Origin: Roseibacterium beibuensis
GTDB lineage: Bacteria; Pseudomonadota; Alphaproteobacteria; Rhodobacterales; Rhodobacteraceae
Length of the DNA stretch: 64,000 nucleotides
Assembly: GCF_039542305.1 (NCBI RefSeq)
Contig: NZ_BAABHW010000001.1
Span: 1,054,001-1,118,000, forward strand
Direction: 5' to 3'
Part shown: positions 18,798-28,068 of the stretch, in pieces
Layout: each line of letters starts with the position of its first letter
Numbering within the stretch: the first letter of the stretch is position 1
Notes under the pieces: generated by a model
Databases searched by the model: none
The model's input: only the letters and a program-made list of their open reading frames with translations
What the model was told of the DNA's origin: nothing
Made by a program: the position numbers and the translations under genes

Positions 18798-20101
18798 TGG
18801 CGCTGGCGCAAGTCAAGCAGAACACGACCGATGCACGGCTCGACGCCCTGACCCTGCCCGAGGGTGAGGCCGGATGGGCCGCCGAGGCGCGCGCCGACGC
18901 TTTGGCGCGTGTGCGCGGTATGGGGCTGCCGGGGCGGCGGGACGAGTATTGGAAATTCACCAACCCCGAAAGCCTGACCCAGCCGGCCGCGCCGCGTGCG
19001 GCGATCTTCAAATACGAGGATGAAGCCCCGGCCTTCGATCAGATCGAGCGGCTCAGGATCGTGTTCGTCGATGGGGTGTTCGACCCCGCGCAGTCGGATG
19101 ATCTGGCGATGGAGGGTGTCGAGATCACGCGCCTGTCCGACGCGATGGCCAAGGACATCCACTGGGTGCGCGACCTCTATGGCGTGCTCGAGACCCGGGG
19201 ACAGACGCCCGTGGCCCGCCCGCTGGCCGCGCTGAACACGGCTTTCGCGACCGATGGTATTGCGATCCGGGCAACCGGCAAGGCCGCCAAGCCCATTAAC
19301 CTGATCTACCTGCACGAGGATGAGACCTCGGACGCGATCCTGCACCACCTGGTGAAGGTCGAAGAGGGGGCCGAGGTGACCGTGCTGGAAAGCGGCCCCG
19401 CCGCCGCGCGGTTCAACAAGTGCATGGAGGTCGAAGTGGCCGATACCGGCCGTTTCCACCATGTCCGCACGCAGGGCCGCGACCATGAACGCCGCGCCGC
19501 GACGCATGTGTTCTCGCGCCTCGGGCAGGAGTCGACCTACAAATCCTTCACCCTGACCGCCAATGGCGTGATGACGCGCAACGAGCATGTCATCGAGATG
19601 ACCGGCGACGATGCCGCAGCCCATGTAGCGGGCGCGGCGATGGGCGATGGCGCCTCGGGCGATTTTCACCACGACGACACGGTGTTCATCACCCATGATG
19701 CACAGCGCTGCGAAAGCCGGCAGGTGTTCAAGAAGGTGCTTCGCAACGGGGCCGAGGGCGTGTTCCAGGGCAAGATCCTGGTGAAGCCGGACGCCCAGAA
19801 AACCGATGGCTACCAGATCAGCCAGGCGCTGCTTCTGGACGAGGACAGCTCGTTCCAGGGCAAGCCCGAGCTGGAGATCTATGCCGACGACGTGCAGTGC
19901 TCGCACGGGTCCACGACCGGGGCGCTCGACGAGACGGCGTTGTTCTACCTGCGCTCGCGCGGGGTGCCGGAACGCCGGGCGACCGACCTGCTGGTCCTGG
20001 CCTTCCTCGCCGAGGCGATCGAGGAAATCGAGGACGAACGTCTACAGGACGACATCCGCACCCGGTTGGAAAACTGGCTGGAGCGGCGGCGGCAGGGGTG
20101 A
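18797..20101 (+). CDS. sufD: Fe-S assembly protein SufD
   Basis: Partner of SufB in the SufBC2D scaffold, needed for iron acquisition during cluster building. The 434 residues have the SufD-like GRRDEYWKFTNPES near the N-terminus and the conserved CSHGSTTGALDE stretch (C368, H370), whose His is the functional residue in the family. The start overlaps the sufC stop by one base. The gene ends five bases before a membrane protein gene. Confidence 0.95.
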   Translation: MALAQVKQNTTDARLDALTLPEGEAGWAAEARADALARVRGMGLPGRRDEYWKFTNPESLTQPAAPRAAIFKYEDEAPAFDQIERLRIVFVDGVFDPAQSDDLAMEGVEITRLSDAMAKDIHWVRDLYGVLETRGQTPVARPLAALNTAFATDGIAIRATGKAAKPINLIYLHEDETSDAILHHLVKVEEGAEVTVLESGPAAARFNKCMEVEVADTGRFHHVRTQGRDHERRAATHVFSRLGQESTYKSFTLTANGVMTRNEHVIEMTGDDAAAHVAGAAMGDGASGDFHHDDTVFITHDAQRCESRQVFKKVLRNGAEGVFQGKILVKPDAQKTDGYQISQALLLDEDSSFQGKPELEIYADDVQCSHGSTTGALDETALFYLRSRGVPERRATDLLVLAFLAEAIEEIEDERLQDDIRTRLENWLERRRQG

Positions 20102-20105
20102 TGCG

Positions 20106-20609
20106 ATGAGCCTGACAGGCGATATCGCCGCAACGTGGCGCAGGCCACGGCGGGTGATGCGCAAGCTTCTGGACATGGGACAGCGCGAAGACCGCGCGCT
20201 GTTCTTTCTCATGCTGGCGTGCGGATTGATCTTCGTGTCGCAATGGCCGGTCCTGTCGCGGCAGGCCTTTCTCGACCCGTCCGTGCCGCTGGAGGCGCGG
20301 ATCGGAGGCGCGCTGTTCGCGTGGATCCTGTGGATGCCGATCTTCGCCTATATCCTTGCGGCCATCAGCCATCTTCTGGCCATGCCGTTCGGTGGCAAGG
20401 GCTCGTGGTATTCTGCACGGCTGGCGCTGTTCTGGAGCATGCTCTGCGCGACGCCCGCCTGGCTGCTTTACGGGCTTGTCTCGGGCTTCATCGGGCCGGG
20501 TCCGGCGCAGACGGCAACGGGCGCGATCCTGGCCGTGGTGTTCCTGGGGTTCTGGACGATCGCCCTGCGCGAGGCCGAAACCTACACCGGGGTGGAGCAA
20601 CCGCAATGA
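20106..20609 (+). CDS. YIP1-family membrane protein (first of two)
   Basis: A 167-residue integral membrane protein with about four hydrophobic segments: a cytosolic helical start (MSLTGDIAATWRRPRRVMRKLL), then FFLMLACGLIFVSQWPVL, IGGALFAWILWMPIFAYI and two more. It is typical of small bacterial YIP1-domain proteins, whose function is unknown. ATGA overlap with the next gene, another YIP1-like protein, implies a pair that may form a hetero-oligomer. It is placed between sufD and sufS. Confidence 0.7.
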   Translation: MSLTGDIAATWRRPRRVMRKLLDMGQREDRALFFLMLACGLIFVSQWPVLSRQAFLDPSVPLEARIGGALFAWILWMPIFAYILAAISHLLAMPFGGKGSWYSARLALFWSMLCATPAWLLYGLVSGFIGPGPAQTATGAILAVVFLGFWTIALREAETYTGVEQPQ

Positions 20610-21217
20610 GCGATCTGGCCAATCTCGGCCGCTTGTTGCGCCTTGCGCGCGACACGATCTCGAACCCGCGCGAGGGGGCAGTGACCGTGTTGTCCTTTGC
20701 GCCGACGACGCAGGTGCTGTGGCTGATGTTTGCCATTGTCGTCGTGATCTCGCTCTTGCTGGGCGAGGTCGTGGCACTGCTGGCCGAGCTGCCGGGGAAC
20801 GGTCCCCTGACCGGGCCATTGCAGAACTCGGTCATCTCGCTGGGTCTGGTCCAGGCGGCGTTCCTGTTCATCATGGCCCACGCGATGCACCGGATCGGGC
20901 GCGTCTTTGGCGGCAATGGCCGTTTCGAAGAGGCGCTTTTGCTGGTCATCTGGCTGCAGTTCATCTTCAACCTTCTGCAATTGGTGCAGATCGGTGCGCT
21001 GTTGATCATTCCGCCCGTCGCGGGCCTGATCACCATCCTCGCCATCGCTCTGTTCTTCTGGCTGCTAGTGAATTTCGTCAGCGTGCTGCACGGCTTCACC
21101 TCGCTCGGGCTGGTCTTTGCCATGACCGTCGTTTCGGGCTTTGCCATCCTTTTCGCGCTCAGCCTGATCCTGACCATGCTGGGCCTTGCGACCGTGCCGA
21201 CAGGAGGTCCGACATGA
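20606..21217 (+). CDS. YIP1-family membrane protein (second of two)
   Basis: A 203-residue membrane protein with five predicted segments. The start MSDLANLGRLLRLARDTI is followed by the YIP1-like NPREGAVTVLS. The remainder is long hydrophobic helices (VLWLMFAIVVVISLLLGEV, NLLQLVQIGALLIIPPVAG). It overlaps the upstream paralogue by 4 bases and the sufS start by 4 bases, so all three are translationally coupled. Its role in Fe-S assembly, if any, is unknown. Confidence 0.72.
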   Translation: MSDLANLGRLLRLARDTISNPREGAVTVLSFAPTTQVLWLMFAIVVVISLLLGEVVALLAELPGNGPLTGPLQNSVISLGLVQAAFLFIMAHAMHRIGRVFGGNGRFEEALLLVIWLQFIFNLLQLVQIGALLIIPPVAGLITILAIALFFWLLVNFVSVLHGFTSLGLVFAMTVVSGFAILFALSLILTMLGLATVPTGGPT

Positions 21218-22437
21218 CCTATAATATCGACGCCATCCGGGCCGATTTCCCGATCCTTTCCCGCGAGGTGAACGGCAAGCCGCTGGTCTACCTAGACAGC
21301 GGGGCCTCGGCGCAGAAGCCGCAGGTGGTGATCGACGCGATCACGCAGGCCTATTCGATGGAATATGCGAACGTCCATCGCGGGTTGCATCACCTGTCGA
21401 ACCTCGCGACCGAGAAATACGAGGCGGTGCGCGGCACGATCGCGCGGTTCCTCGGGGTCAAGGACGAGGAAGAGATCGTCTTCACCTCGGGCACGACCGA
21501 GGGGATCAACCTTGTCGCTTATGGCTGGGCCATGCCGCATCTTCAGGCCGGGGACGAGATCATCCTGAGCGTGGCCGAGCATCATGCCAATATCGTGCCC
21601 TGGCATTTCCTGCGCGAACGGCAGGGCGTGGTGCTGAAATGGGTGGACGTGGACGCCAATGGCGATCTCGACCCGCAGGCGGTGATCGATGCGATGGGGC
21701 CGCGCACCAAGCTGGTCGCTCTGTCGCATATGTCGAACGTTCTGGGCACCGTGTTCGACGTCAAACCGGTGATCGACGCCGCCCATGCGCGGGGTATCCG
21801 CGTGCTGATCGACGGCTCGCAGGCCGCGGTGCACATGCCGGTGAACCTCGACGCGCTTGGCGCGGATTTCTACGCCATCACGGGCCACAAGCTTTACGGG
21901 CCGTCCGGGTCCGGCGCGATCCACATCCGCCGCGAGGTGATGGACGAGATGCGCCCCTTCCTCGGCGGTGGCGACATGATCCGCGAGGTGACGAAAGACA
22001 CCGTGATCTACAACGACCCGCCGATGAAGTTCGAGGCGGGCACGCCCGGTATCGTCCAGCAGATCGGCCTTGGCGTCGCGCTGGACTACATGATGGGCGT
22101 CGGGATGGAGAATATCGCCGCCCATGAACGCCACCTGACGCAATATGCGCGGCAGCGGCTCGATGGGTTGAACTGGCTTCAGGTGCAGGGGAAATCTGCG
22201 TCGAAAGGCGCGATCTTCTCCTTCACCATCGACGGGGCGGGGCATCCGCATGACATCTCGACCGTGCTTGACAAGCGCGGCATCGCGGTGCGCGCGGGCC
22301 AGCACTGTGCCGGGCCGTTGATGGAGCATATGGGCGTCAACGCCACCTGCCGCGCCAGTTTCGGGATGTACAACACCGAGGCCGAGATCGATGCGCTGGT
22401 TGATGCGCTGGAACTCTGTCACGAGCTTTTTGCCTGA
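21214..22437 (+). CDS. sufS: Cysteine desulfurase SufS
   Basis: Group II PLP-dependent desulfurase that supplies sulfur to the SufBCD scaffold. The 407 residues include YLDSGASAQKPQVVI, PLP lysine K226 (TGHKLYGPSG), and catalytic Cys C365 in RAGQHCAGP, the short-loop arrangement typical of SufS. It starts with GGAGG six bases before the ATG. A SufE or SufU partner, SufA and SufT are not found next to it in this window. Confidence 0.96.
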   Translation: MTYNIDAIRADFPILSREVNGKPLVYLDSGASAQKPQVVIDAITQAYSMEYANVHRGLHHLSNLATEKYEAVRGTIARFLGVKDEEEIVFTSGTTEGINLVAYGWAMPHLQAGDEIILSVAEHHANIVPWHFLRERQGVVLKWVDVDANGDLDPQAVIDAMGPRTKLVALSHMSNVLGTVFDVKPVIDAAHARGIRVLIDGSQAAVHMPVNLDALGADFYAITGHKLYGPSGSGAIHIRREVMDEMRPFLGGGDMIREVTKDTVIYNDPPMKFEAGTPGIVQQIGLGVALDYMMGVGMENIAAHERHLTQYARQRLDGLNWLQVQGKSASKGAIFSFTIDGAGHPHDISTVLDKRGIAVRAGQHCAGPLMEHMGVNATCRASFGMYNTEAEIDALVDALELCHELFA

Positions 22438-22464
22438 GTTTTAAGCATTCACGCGGTCTGAAAA

Positions 22465-22481
22465 CGACATGACCCATGTCG
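22465..22481. promoter_or_regulatory. Perfect palindrome between sufS and the O-methyltransferase gene
   Basis: CGACATG-ACC-CATGTCG is a 7+3+7 perfect inverted repeat, 27 bases after the sufS stop and 63 bases before the methyltransferase ATG. An operator for the downstream gene is the simplest reading. The loop is short and no T run follows, so a terminator is unlikely. Confidence 0.4.
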
Positions 22482-22544
22482 CTGGTGGAACATCCCTCCG
22501 CCGGCTGCTATCCCCGCTGCATCAGCAGGAGCGAGGGGATAGTC

Positions 22545-23561
22545 ATGACCGTTTTGACCAGTGCCGACGAGATTTCCGAGATTGCCTTTGGATTCATGGG
22601 ATCGAAGGCGCTGTTCGCCGCGCTGGAGCATGGGGTGTTCACGACGCTTGCGGGCGGGTCGGCGGATGCCGGGGCGGTGGCAAAGGCCAGTGCGCTTGAT
22701 ACGGACAGGGCGGAAACCCTGCTGACGGCGCTGGCGGGGTTGGGGCTGGTCGAACCGCAGGGGCAGGGGCTCTACGCGAATTCCCCGGCCGCCGAGGCCT
22801 TTCTGGTGAAAGGCGCGAAATATGATTTCGGCGATTACCTGCGCCTTCAGGTCGGGCGCCAGATGTACGGCCTTCTGGACCAGATCGACGAGGCCCTGAC
22901 CGGCAAATTGCCCGAGGAGGCGACGGCGTCCTATGCCGAGTGGTTCGCGGACGCGGACGAGGCGCGGCTCTATTCCGAAAGCCAGCATGCGGGGTCGCTC
23001 GGCCCCGCGCGGCAACTGGTGAAACGGCTGGACCTGTCGGGCGCGAAACACCTGCTCGACGTGGGCGGCGGCACGGGGGCGTTCGCCATCACGATGTGCA
23101 AGGCCAACCCCGAGCTTTCCGCGACCATCGTCGATTTCCCCAATGTCGCGGCGCTTGGCCGGTCCTATGTCGAAAAGGCCGGCCTGTCGGACCGCATCAC
23201 CTATATCGAGGGGAACGCGCTGGAAACCGACTGGCCCGGCGGGCAGGACGTGATCCTGATGTCCTACCTGTTTTCGGGCGTGCCGGGCGTCACGCATGAT
23301 GGGCTGATCCGCGCGGCGATGGAGCGTCTGAACCCCGGTGGCCTGTTCCTGGTCCATGACTTCGTGGTACATTCCGACCGGACGGGGCCGAAACTGGCCG
23401 CGCTCTGGCAGTTGCAGCACACCGCCTTTACCCCGAGGGCGCGGTCGCTGGACGAAGGCTGGTTGCTGTCGTCACTGGAACGCGCGGGCTTCGAAGGGGT
23501 CGCCGTCTCCGAGATGATCCCCGAAATGACCATGCTGGCCGAGGCGCGCAAGCCCGCCTGA
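22545..23561 (+). CDS. SAM-dependent O-methyltransferase (acetylserotonin/BchU-like family)
   Basis: A 338-residue small-molecule methyltransferase of the dimeric plant-type family. The N-terminal winged-helix dimerisation domain (IAFGFMGSKALFAALEHGVF) is followed by SAM motif LLDVGGGTGAFAI and DFPNVAAL. This family includes bacteriochlorophyll C-20 methyltransferase BchU, carotenoid CrtF and hydroxyindole methyltransferases; the substrate cannot be read off. bchE lies 5 kb downstream, so a pigment role is possible but unproved. ATG 22545 follows GCGAGGGGAT; the earlier ATG at 22476 lies inside the palindrome and is unlikely. Confidence 0.78.
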   Translation: MTVLTSADEISEIAFGFMGSKALFAALEHGVFTTLAGGSADAGAVAKASALDTDRAETLLTALAGLGLVEPQGQGLYANSPAAEAFLVKGAKYDFGDYLRLQVGRQMYGLLDQIDEALTGKLPEEATASYAEWFADADEARLYSESQHAGSLGPARQLVKRLDLSGAKHLLDVGGGTGAFAITMCKANPELSATIVDFPNVAALGRSYVEKAGLSDRITYIEGNALETDWPGGQDVILMSYLFSGVPGVTHDGLIRAAMERLNPGGLFLVHDFVVHSDRTGPKLAALWQLQHTAFTPRARSLDEGWLLSSLERAGFEGVAVSEMIPEMTMLAEARKPA

Positions 23562-23573
23562 CTGGACTTTTTC

Positions 23574-25070
23574 CTAGTCGGGCCGCCCGATCAGGCGGTC
23601 GATGGGGGCGTAATCGTCGGTCAGGACCTGGCCGCGCGCCTCGGCCAGTTGGGCGACCATGCCATCGGCCAGGGCGCCGAAGCGCATCAGGTCGGGGGCG
23701 GGCACCGAGAAATCCCCCACGGCGGTCGGTCTGTCGCCCCCCACGACGACAAAGACCATCCGGGCCCCCGGCGCGGGCTGGGTCAGATGCGTCCAGACCT
23801 CGACCACCGGAAAGACGGTCTGCATCGTCGCCACGATCGAGGAGAGCGCATAGAGGCGATCCTCGTAATCGATCACGTTCATCAGGTAGCTGCCGCCGGG
23901 AGTCAGTCGGTCGGCGGCGAGTTGAAAGAACTCCTGCGTGACAAGGTGCACGGGCACCACCACGTCGGTGAAAGCGTCGCCAATGATGACGTCATAGTGC
24001 CGTTCGGGGCGGGTCAGCAGCGCGCGGCGGGCATCTTCGTGCAGGATCGTGGCGCTGGCCGGGTCGAACCAGAATTCCCGCTCGGCGAACGCGGTCACGG
24101 CGGGATCGATTTCGGCGACCGTGATCTCTCCGGCCTCGCCCGCGGCGAAGGCGCGGGGGACGGAATAGGTGCCGCCGCCGATATGGTAGCTGGTGAAATC
24201 CGGTCGCGGCGCGCGCCGCTCGGAAAGCTCTGCCAGCATGGCGGCGTGTTCGGTGAATTGCACCTCCGGCAGGTCACGCGCGCTGATGCCGTGGGCGAGA
24301 TGGTCGATCACCATCAGGTGGACGGGGCGTTCGGGGTTGGCCGAAAGGTCATCGACCCGGATGCAGAAATAGCGGCTTTCCACGTCGCAGGGATCGGGCG
24401 CGGCGAGCGCGAGGCCGCCAAGCCCGGCGGCGGCGGCCCCGGCGATCAAGGCGATGGGCAGGCCGCGAGAGCGCGCGAGCCAGAAGAACAACAGGCCGGA
24501 CAGGACGTAGACAATCGTCACCACGACGAGGGTCGCTGCCGACCCCAGCCACGAGATGAAGAAGAACCCGGCCAGCAGCGTGCCCGCGATCGCCCCCACC
24601 GCGCCCGAGGCGAACATCGCGCCAAGTGCCGGGCCCGAGCGGCTGGCCGTCGTCACCGCGATCTGGGCCAGAACCGGGGCAGGGACCCCGGCGAAGAACG
24701 ACGGCAGGAAGAACGCGGCCATGGTCAGCGCCGTGATCCCGCTGACCGGGTCTTGCAGCGCCGCCAGGACCGGCCCCGCCACCGCCGGCAGGATCAGGAC
24801 AGCACCCGCCGTCGTCACTGCCCCGGCCAGCAGCGCCCCGCCGGTCCAGGCCAGCGCCGAGGCCGCGGGCCTTTCGGCCAGGCGCCCGCCCCACCAATGG
24901 CCCGCCGAGAAGCCCGCCAGCACCACCGCGATGACCGACGTCCAGGTGTAGAGCGACATGCCCACATGCGGCGCCAGCATCCGCCCGGCCACGATCTCGA
25001 CCACGAGGGAAGCCGCCGAGATGCCGCCCTGAAGCAGCACCAGCAACCAAAGCGGTGTCGCACGTGTCAT
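23574..25070 (-). CDS. Membrane-fused spermidine-synthase-like protein
   Basis: A 498-residue protein with about eight N-terminal membrane segments (to about residue 225) and a C-terminal Rossmann domain like polyamine synthases: YHIGGGTYSVPRAF for motif I, EITVAEIDPAVTAFA, and DVIIGDAFTDVVVPVHL. The Asp residues for polyamine binding are not obvious, and family members of this fused kind have no proven reaction. ATG 25070 has GGAGGACC upstream. It is convergent with the methyltransferase gene (12-base gap). Confidence 0.78.
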   Translation of the reverse strand: MTRATPLWLLVLLQGGISAASLVVEIVAGRMLAPHVGMSLYTWTSVIAVVLAGFSAGHWWGGRLAERPAASALAWTGGALLAGAVTTAGAVLILPAVAGPVLAALQDPVSGITALTMAAFFLPSFFAGVPAPVLAQIAVTTASRSGPALGAMFASGAVGAIAGTLLAGFFFISWLGSAATLVVVTIVYVLSGLLFFWLARSRGLPIALIAGAAAAGLGGLALAAPDPCDVESRYFCIRVDDLSANPERPVHLMVIDHLAHGISARDLPEVQFTEHAAMLAELSERRAPRPDFTSYHIGGGTYSVPRAFAAGEAGEITVAEIDPAVTAFAEREFWFDPASATILHEDARRALLTRPERHYDVIIGDAFTDVVVPVHLVTQEFFQLAADRLTPGGSYLMNVIDYEDRLYALSSIVATMQTVFPVVEVWTHLTQPAPGARMVFVVVGGDRPTAVGDFSVPAPDLMRFGALADGMVAQLAEARGQVLTDDYAPIDRLIGRPD

Positions 25071-25205
25071 GGTGTTTGGTCCTCCCCGTTCGCGACGGCA
25101 TGCAAGACCACCACGCGGGCCAGCGCAAGAGGGCTTGAAGTGCCCGGTTTTCGCCTCAAGGCCCATTGCAGCGATTTCTCCAATCGCCTATACGGCCTTG
25201 GCGCG

Positions 25206-25282
<77 letters not shown>

Positions 25283-25300
25283 CTTCACTCCTGTCGTTTT

Positions 25301-25323
25301 CGAGCTGCTGGCGCTCGGTTTTT
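25301..25323 (+). terminator. Terminator of tRNA-Arg
   Basis: CGAGC (25301-25305) pairs with GCTCG (25313-25317) across a 7-base loop, followed by G and TTTTT, 18 bases past the tRNA CCA end. Confidence 0.65.
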
Positions 25324-25478
25324 CCGACGCCCTCTGCGGCTGGTTTGTCGGTGCGGCTTCTCAGCGCGGCCGGTCCAGGCCCGGCGGATCGGTCAAACCG
25401 CGGACAAACCAACGTCCGGCATTGTCTTTGGTGCGCTGATCGCCGAGTTTGCGGCAAAACCAGAAAAGGCCGCCGCGT

Positions 25479-26036
25479 TTGACCCAGACCGTACACCTCC
25501 CGCCGATCCCGGATGCCGACTGGCCCGACCGCATCGCGACACTGCGGTCCGGTTTTGCCGGCACGTTGAATGTCTACCGGGTGATGGCGCATCATCCCGC
25601 GCTTCTGGAGGCATGGGCCGGGTTGCGTCAGCACGTGGTCCTCGACACCGCGCTGGGGCTACAGCGGAGCGAAATCGTCATCCTTCGGGCGGGCTATCGG
25701 CTGGGCAGTCGCTATGAATGGGCGCAGCATGTCGTGCGCGGGCGCAACTGCGGCCTGACCGATGCGCGCATTCGCGCGATGCAGGGGCCGACCGAAGGGA
25801 TGGCGCCGGAGGATGCGATCCTGGCGCGGGCCGTTGATCAACTCTTCGATGCCAAGACCCTCGACGCGGAGATGCAGAGTGACCTTGTCGATCTTGTCGG
25901 CACGGACGGTATGATGGACCTGATCGCCACAGTCGGGTTCTACACGACCCTCGGGTTCATCCTGAACAGCTTCGAGCCGCCCCTGGATGACGCGATTGCA
26001 GATGAGCTTGCGCGAAACCCGCTTGCCCCGGATTGA
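25479..26036 (+). CDS. Carboxymuconolactone decarboxylase / AhpD-like family protein
   Basis: An alpha-helical protein of about 185 residues with the CMD-fold signature (LLEAWAGLRQHVVLDTALGLQRSEIVILRAGYRLGSRYEWAQH is the core region, read here in part: REIVILR-type strand, YEWAQH motif). The redox CxxC of AhpD is absent, so a peroxidase role is unlikely. Start codon uncertain: TTG 25479 has AAAGG upstream and gives about 185 residues, while TTG 25449 would add 10. It lies between the tRNA and the leftward B12-linked genes. Confidence 0.72.
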   Translation: MTQTVHLPPIPDADWPDRIATLRSGFAGTLNVYRVMAHHPALLEAWAGLRQHVVLDTALGLQRSEIVILRAGYRLGSRYEWAQHVVRGRNCGLTDARIRAMQGPTEGMAPEDAILARAVDQLFDAKTLDAEMQSDLVDLVGTDGMMDLIATVGFYTTLGFILNSFEPPLDDAIADELARNPLAPD

Positions 26037-26070
26037 GGATACCCGGGCAGGCGGACCGATGCGGTGAGGG

Positions 26071-26418
26071 TCAGTCCTCGAACTCGTCGGACCCCGGCGG
26101 CTTCGGGCGGCGGGTCGGCGGGTCGGTCTGCTCGTTGGCGGACCACGGGACGGGGTATTCCAGCCAGCGCTGGATGAAATTCCACGACTGGTGATAGCCG
26201 TCATGGGGCAGGGTGCAGGCCGAACAATCCTTGCGCTTCACCCCGTTCTTGTCGGTGAACACCTCGTAGGGGCCGGGGCATTCATAGGCGATCAGCGGGC
26301 AATAGCAGAACAGGCAGTTAAATTCGCGCTGCACGCCCTTGTGGCAGGGCAGGAAGGGGCAGGACGTATTGGTAAAGCCCTTGAAGGCTTCGTTGTTGGT
26401 GGTGTCCTTCGGTTGCAT
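26071..26418 (-). CDS. Cysteine-rich small-domain protein linked to cobB
   Basis: A 115-residue protein with eight cysteines (C20, C25, C35, C38, C40, C47, C65, C68) and histidines H26, H72, H76, in the pattern NTSCPFLPCHKG...NCLFCYCPL. This matches the cysteine-rich small domain I know from cobalamin loci, presumed to bind metal or an Fe-S cluster; its function is not established. The Pro/Asp-rich tail (about residues 95-115) looks disordered. ATG 26418 follows AGAGGGACACG. It lies 134 bases downstream of cobB on the same strand. Confidence 0.78.
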   Translation of the reverse strand: MQPKDTTNNEAFKGFTNTSCPFLPCHKGVQREFNCLFCYCPLIAYECPGPYEVFTDKNGVKRKDCSACTLPHDGYHQSWNFIQRWLEYPVPWSANEQTDPPTRRPKPPGSDEFED

Positions 26419-26552
26419 GCTCGTGTCCCTCTGCTCTTCTGAGTGGCGTCCCTGAATGGCTACCGGAAAGATAAACTGCCGATCGCCCGCGTCGAGTGGA
26501 TTGTCCGCCGGGACATGACTTCGGCGCGCATCGGACGGGGCCGGCGGCCAGA

Positions 26553-27926
26553 TCAATCCGTGGTGGCAATCATGTGAAAGAAGCTTCCTGTGACCGTGCC
26601 GCGGACAGAGCCCGTCTCGGGCATCGGGTTACCCTGGGCGTCATGGATCTTGGCCAGTGGCGCATCGCGCTGGTCGGACAGGGTCGCGTAGTGAAATTCG
26701 TGTCCGACCAGGGCCGTTCCCGGCGTGTGGCCCATCAAGGGGGCGTGCAACTCGGCCCGACGGTAGCCGAGGTGCAGGCGGGGCTGGCGGAAGCTCGTGG
26801 TGTGGCGCAGCAGGCCGACCATCGGGTGTCCCACACCATCCGCATCGATCAGCGTTTCGCCCAGAACCATGTAGCCGCCGCATTCGCCGTGGACCGGCCT
26901 GGTTTCGGCAAAGCGGATCAAGCCGTCGCGGAAGCCCGCGCAGGTGGCAAGGTGGCCGGCATGCAGTTCGGGGTATCCTCCGGGGAGCCACGCGAGGTCA
27001 GCCGTGGCATCGGGCGGTTCGTCGGCCAGGGGCGAGAAGGGCAGGATCTCGGCGCCCGCGGCGCGCCACGCCTCGAGGAGGTGCGGGTAGGCGAAGGAGA
27101 AGGCCGCGTCGCGGGCGAAGGCGATCCGTTGCGCCGGCGGCTTGGGCCAGGTGCCCTTGTCCTTTGACGCGCCAGGGCGCGCGGCGGCGGTCAGGCCCGC
27201 GATATCGACATGGTCGCGCAGGAAGGCCCCGAGCCGCGCGATCACCCGTTCGATGTCGGGCTGCTCTTCGGCCTGCACGAGGCCGAGGTGCCGAGAGGGC
27301 AGCTCCAGGTCGCTGCGGCGGGGCAGGGCGCCGAACACCGTGATGCCGAGCGTCGCCATCTCCTCGCGGATCATCATTTCGTGGCGGGCGCCCGCGATGT
27401 GATTGAGGATCACGCCCGCCAGCGGCGGTGCATTGGGGTGCTTGGACAGACCATAGGCAATCGCCGCCGCCGTCTGGGCCTGGGCCGCGACGTTGAGGAC
27501 CAGGACGACGGGCCAGCCGAACCGCTGCGACACCTCGGCGCTGGAGCCGCGGCCACTGACGCCCGGCGCGGCGCTGCCGTCATAAAGGCCCATCGCGCCC
27601 TCGGAAATGACCAGGTCGGCCCCCTGCGACATGCCCAGGATTGCGTCCAGCAGCGGCGCGTCCATTGCCCAGAGGTCGAGGTTGAACGAGGGCCGCCCCC
27701 CGGCCGCCGCGTGAAAGCCGGGGTCGATATAGTCGGGCCCGTTCTTGAAGGCCTGCACTGTCAGTCCGCTGTCGCGGAGCGCCCGGAGAAGGCCGAGGGT
27801 CACGGTGGTCTTGCCGATGCCCGAGGCCGGGGCCGCGATCACGAGGCCCGGCGGCATGGTTGACCGGGACGGGTCATGTCCCGGCACCGCCGCTGGTCCT
27901 TCGCCGGATCTGTGTGACTCGGTCAT
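26553..27926 (-). CDS. cobB: Cobyrinate a,c-diamide synthase CobB
   Basis: Amidates the a and c carboxylates of (hydrogeno)cobyrinate with glutamine and ATP. In 457 residues: ATP loop APASGIGKTTVT, substrate motif FKNGPDYIDPGFH and a class I glutaminase domain with nucleophile C349 in HGECGGYMVLGE, ending in GHEFHYA and GTVTGSFFHMIA. Start ATG 27926 after GAGGGG; an internal Met (MPPGLVIAAP) 24 codons later is possible. It is divergent from an SDR gene across 142 bases and feeds the corrin made by the cobH-F genes downstream. Confidence 0.95.
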   Translation of the reverse strand: MTESHRSGEGPAAVPGHDPSRSTMPPGLVIAAPASGIGKTTVTLGLLRALRDSGLTVQAFKNGPDYIDPGFHAAAGGRPSFNLDLWAMDAPLLDAILGMSQGADLVISEGAMGLYDGSAAPGVSGRGSSAEVSQRFGWPVVLVLNVAAQAQTAAAIAYGLSKHPNAPPLAGVILNHIAGARHEMMIREEMATLGITVFGALPRRSDLELPSRHLGLVQAEEQPDIERVIARLGAFLRDHVDIAGLTAAARPGASKDKGTWPKPPAQRIAFARDAAFSFAYPHLLEAWRAAGAEILPFSPLADEPPDATADLAWLPGGYPELHAGHLATCAGFRDGLIRFAETRPVHGECGGYMVLGETLIDADGVGHPMVGLLRHTTSFRQPRLHLGYRRAELHAPLMGHTPGTALVGHEFHYATLSDQRDAPLAKIHDAQGNPMPETGSVRGTVTGSFFHMIATTD

Positions 27927-28068
27927 TGCGCCCCTCTTGCCTGGCATCCGGCCCACTTGGTTTGGCCGGGCCAAGGGTGTCAAGGGCATCGGCGGGGCCA
28001 GAGGGGTTCCTTCCCGGATGGATGCGGTGCAGAAAGGCGCGGTCACGGAAGCAAGAAGGAGATCGGGC

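Noticed and set aside
25341..25411. Inverted repeat TGGTTTGTC/GACAAACCA downstream of the tRNA as a possible attachment site
   Set aside because: It does not repeat the tRNA 3' end, there is no integrase, and the genes on both sides are ordinary chromosomal ones.
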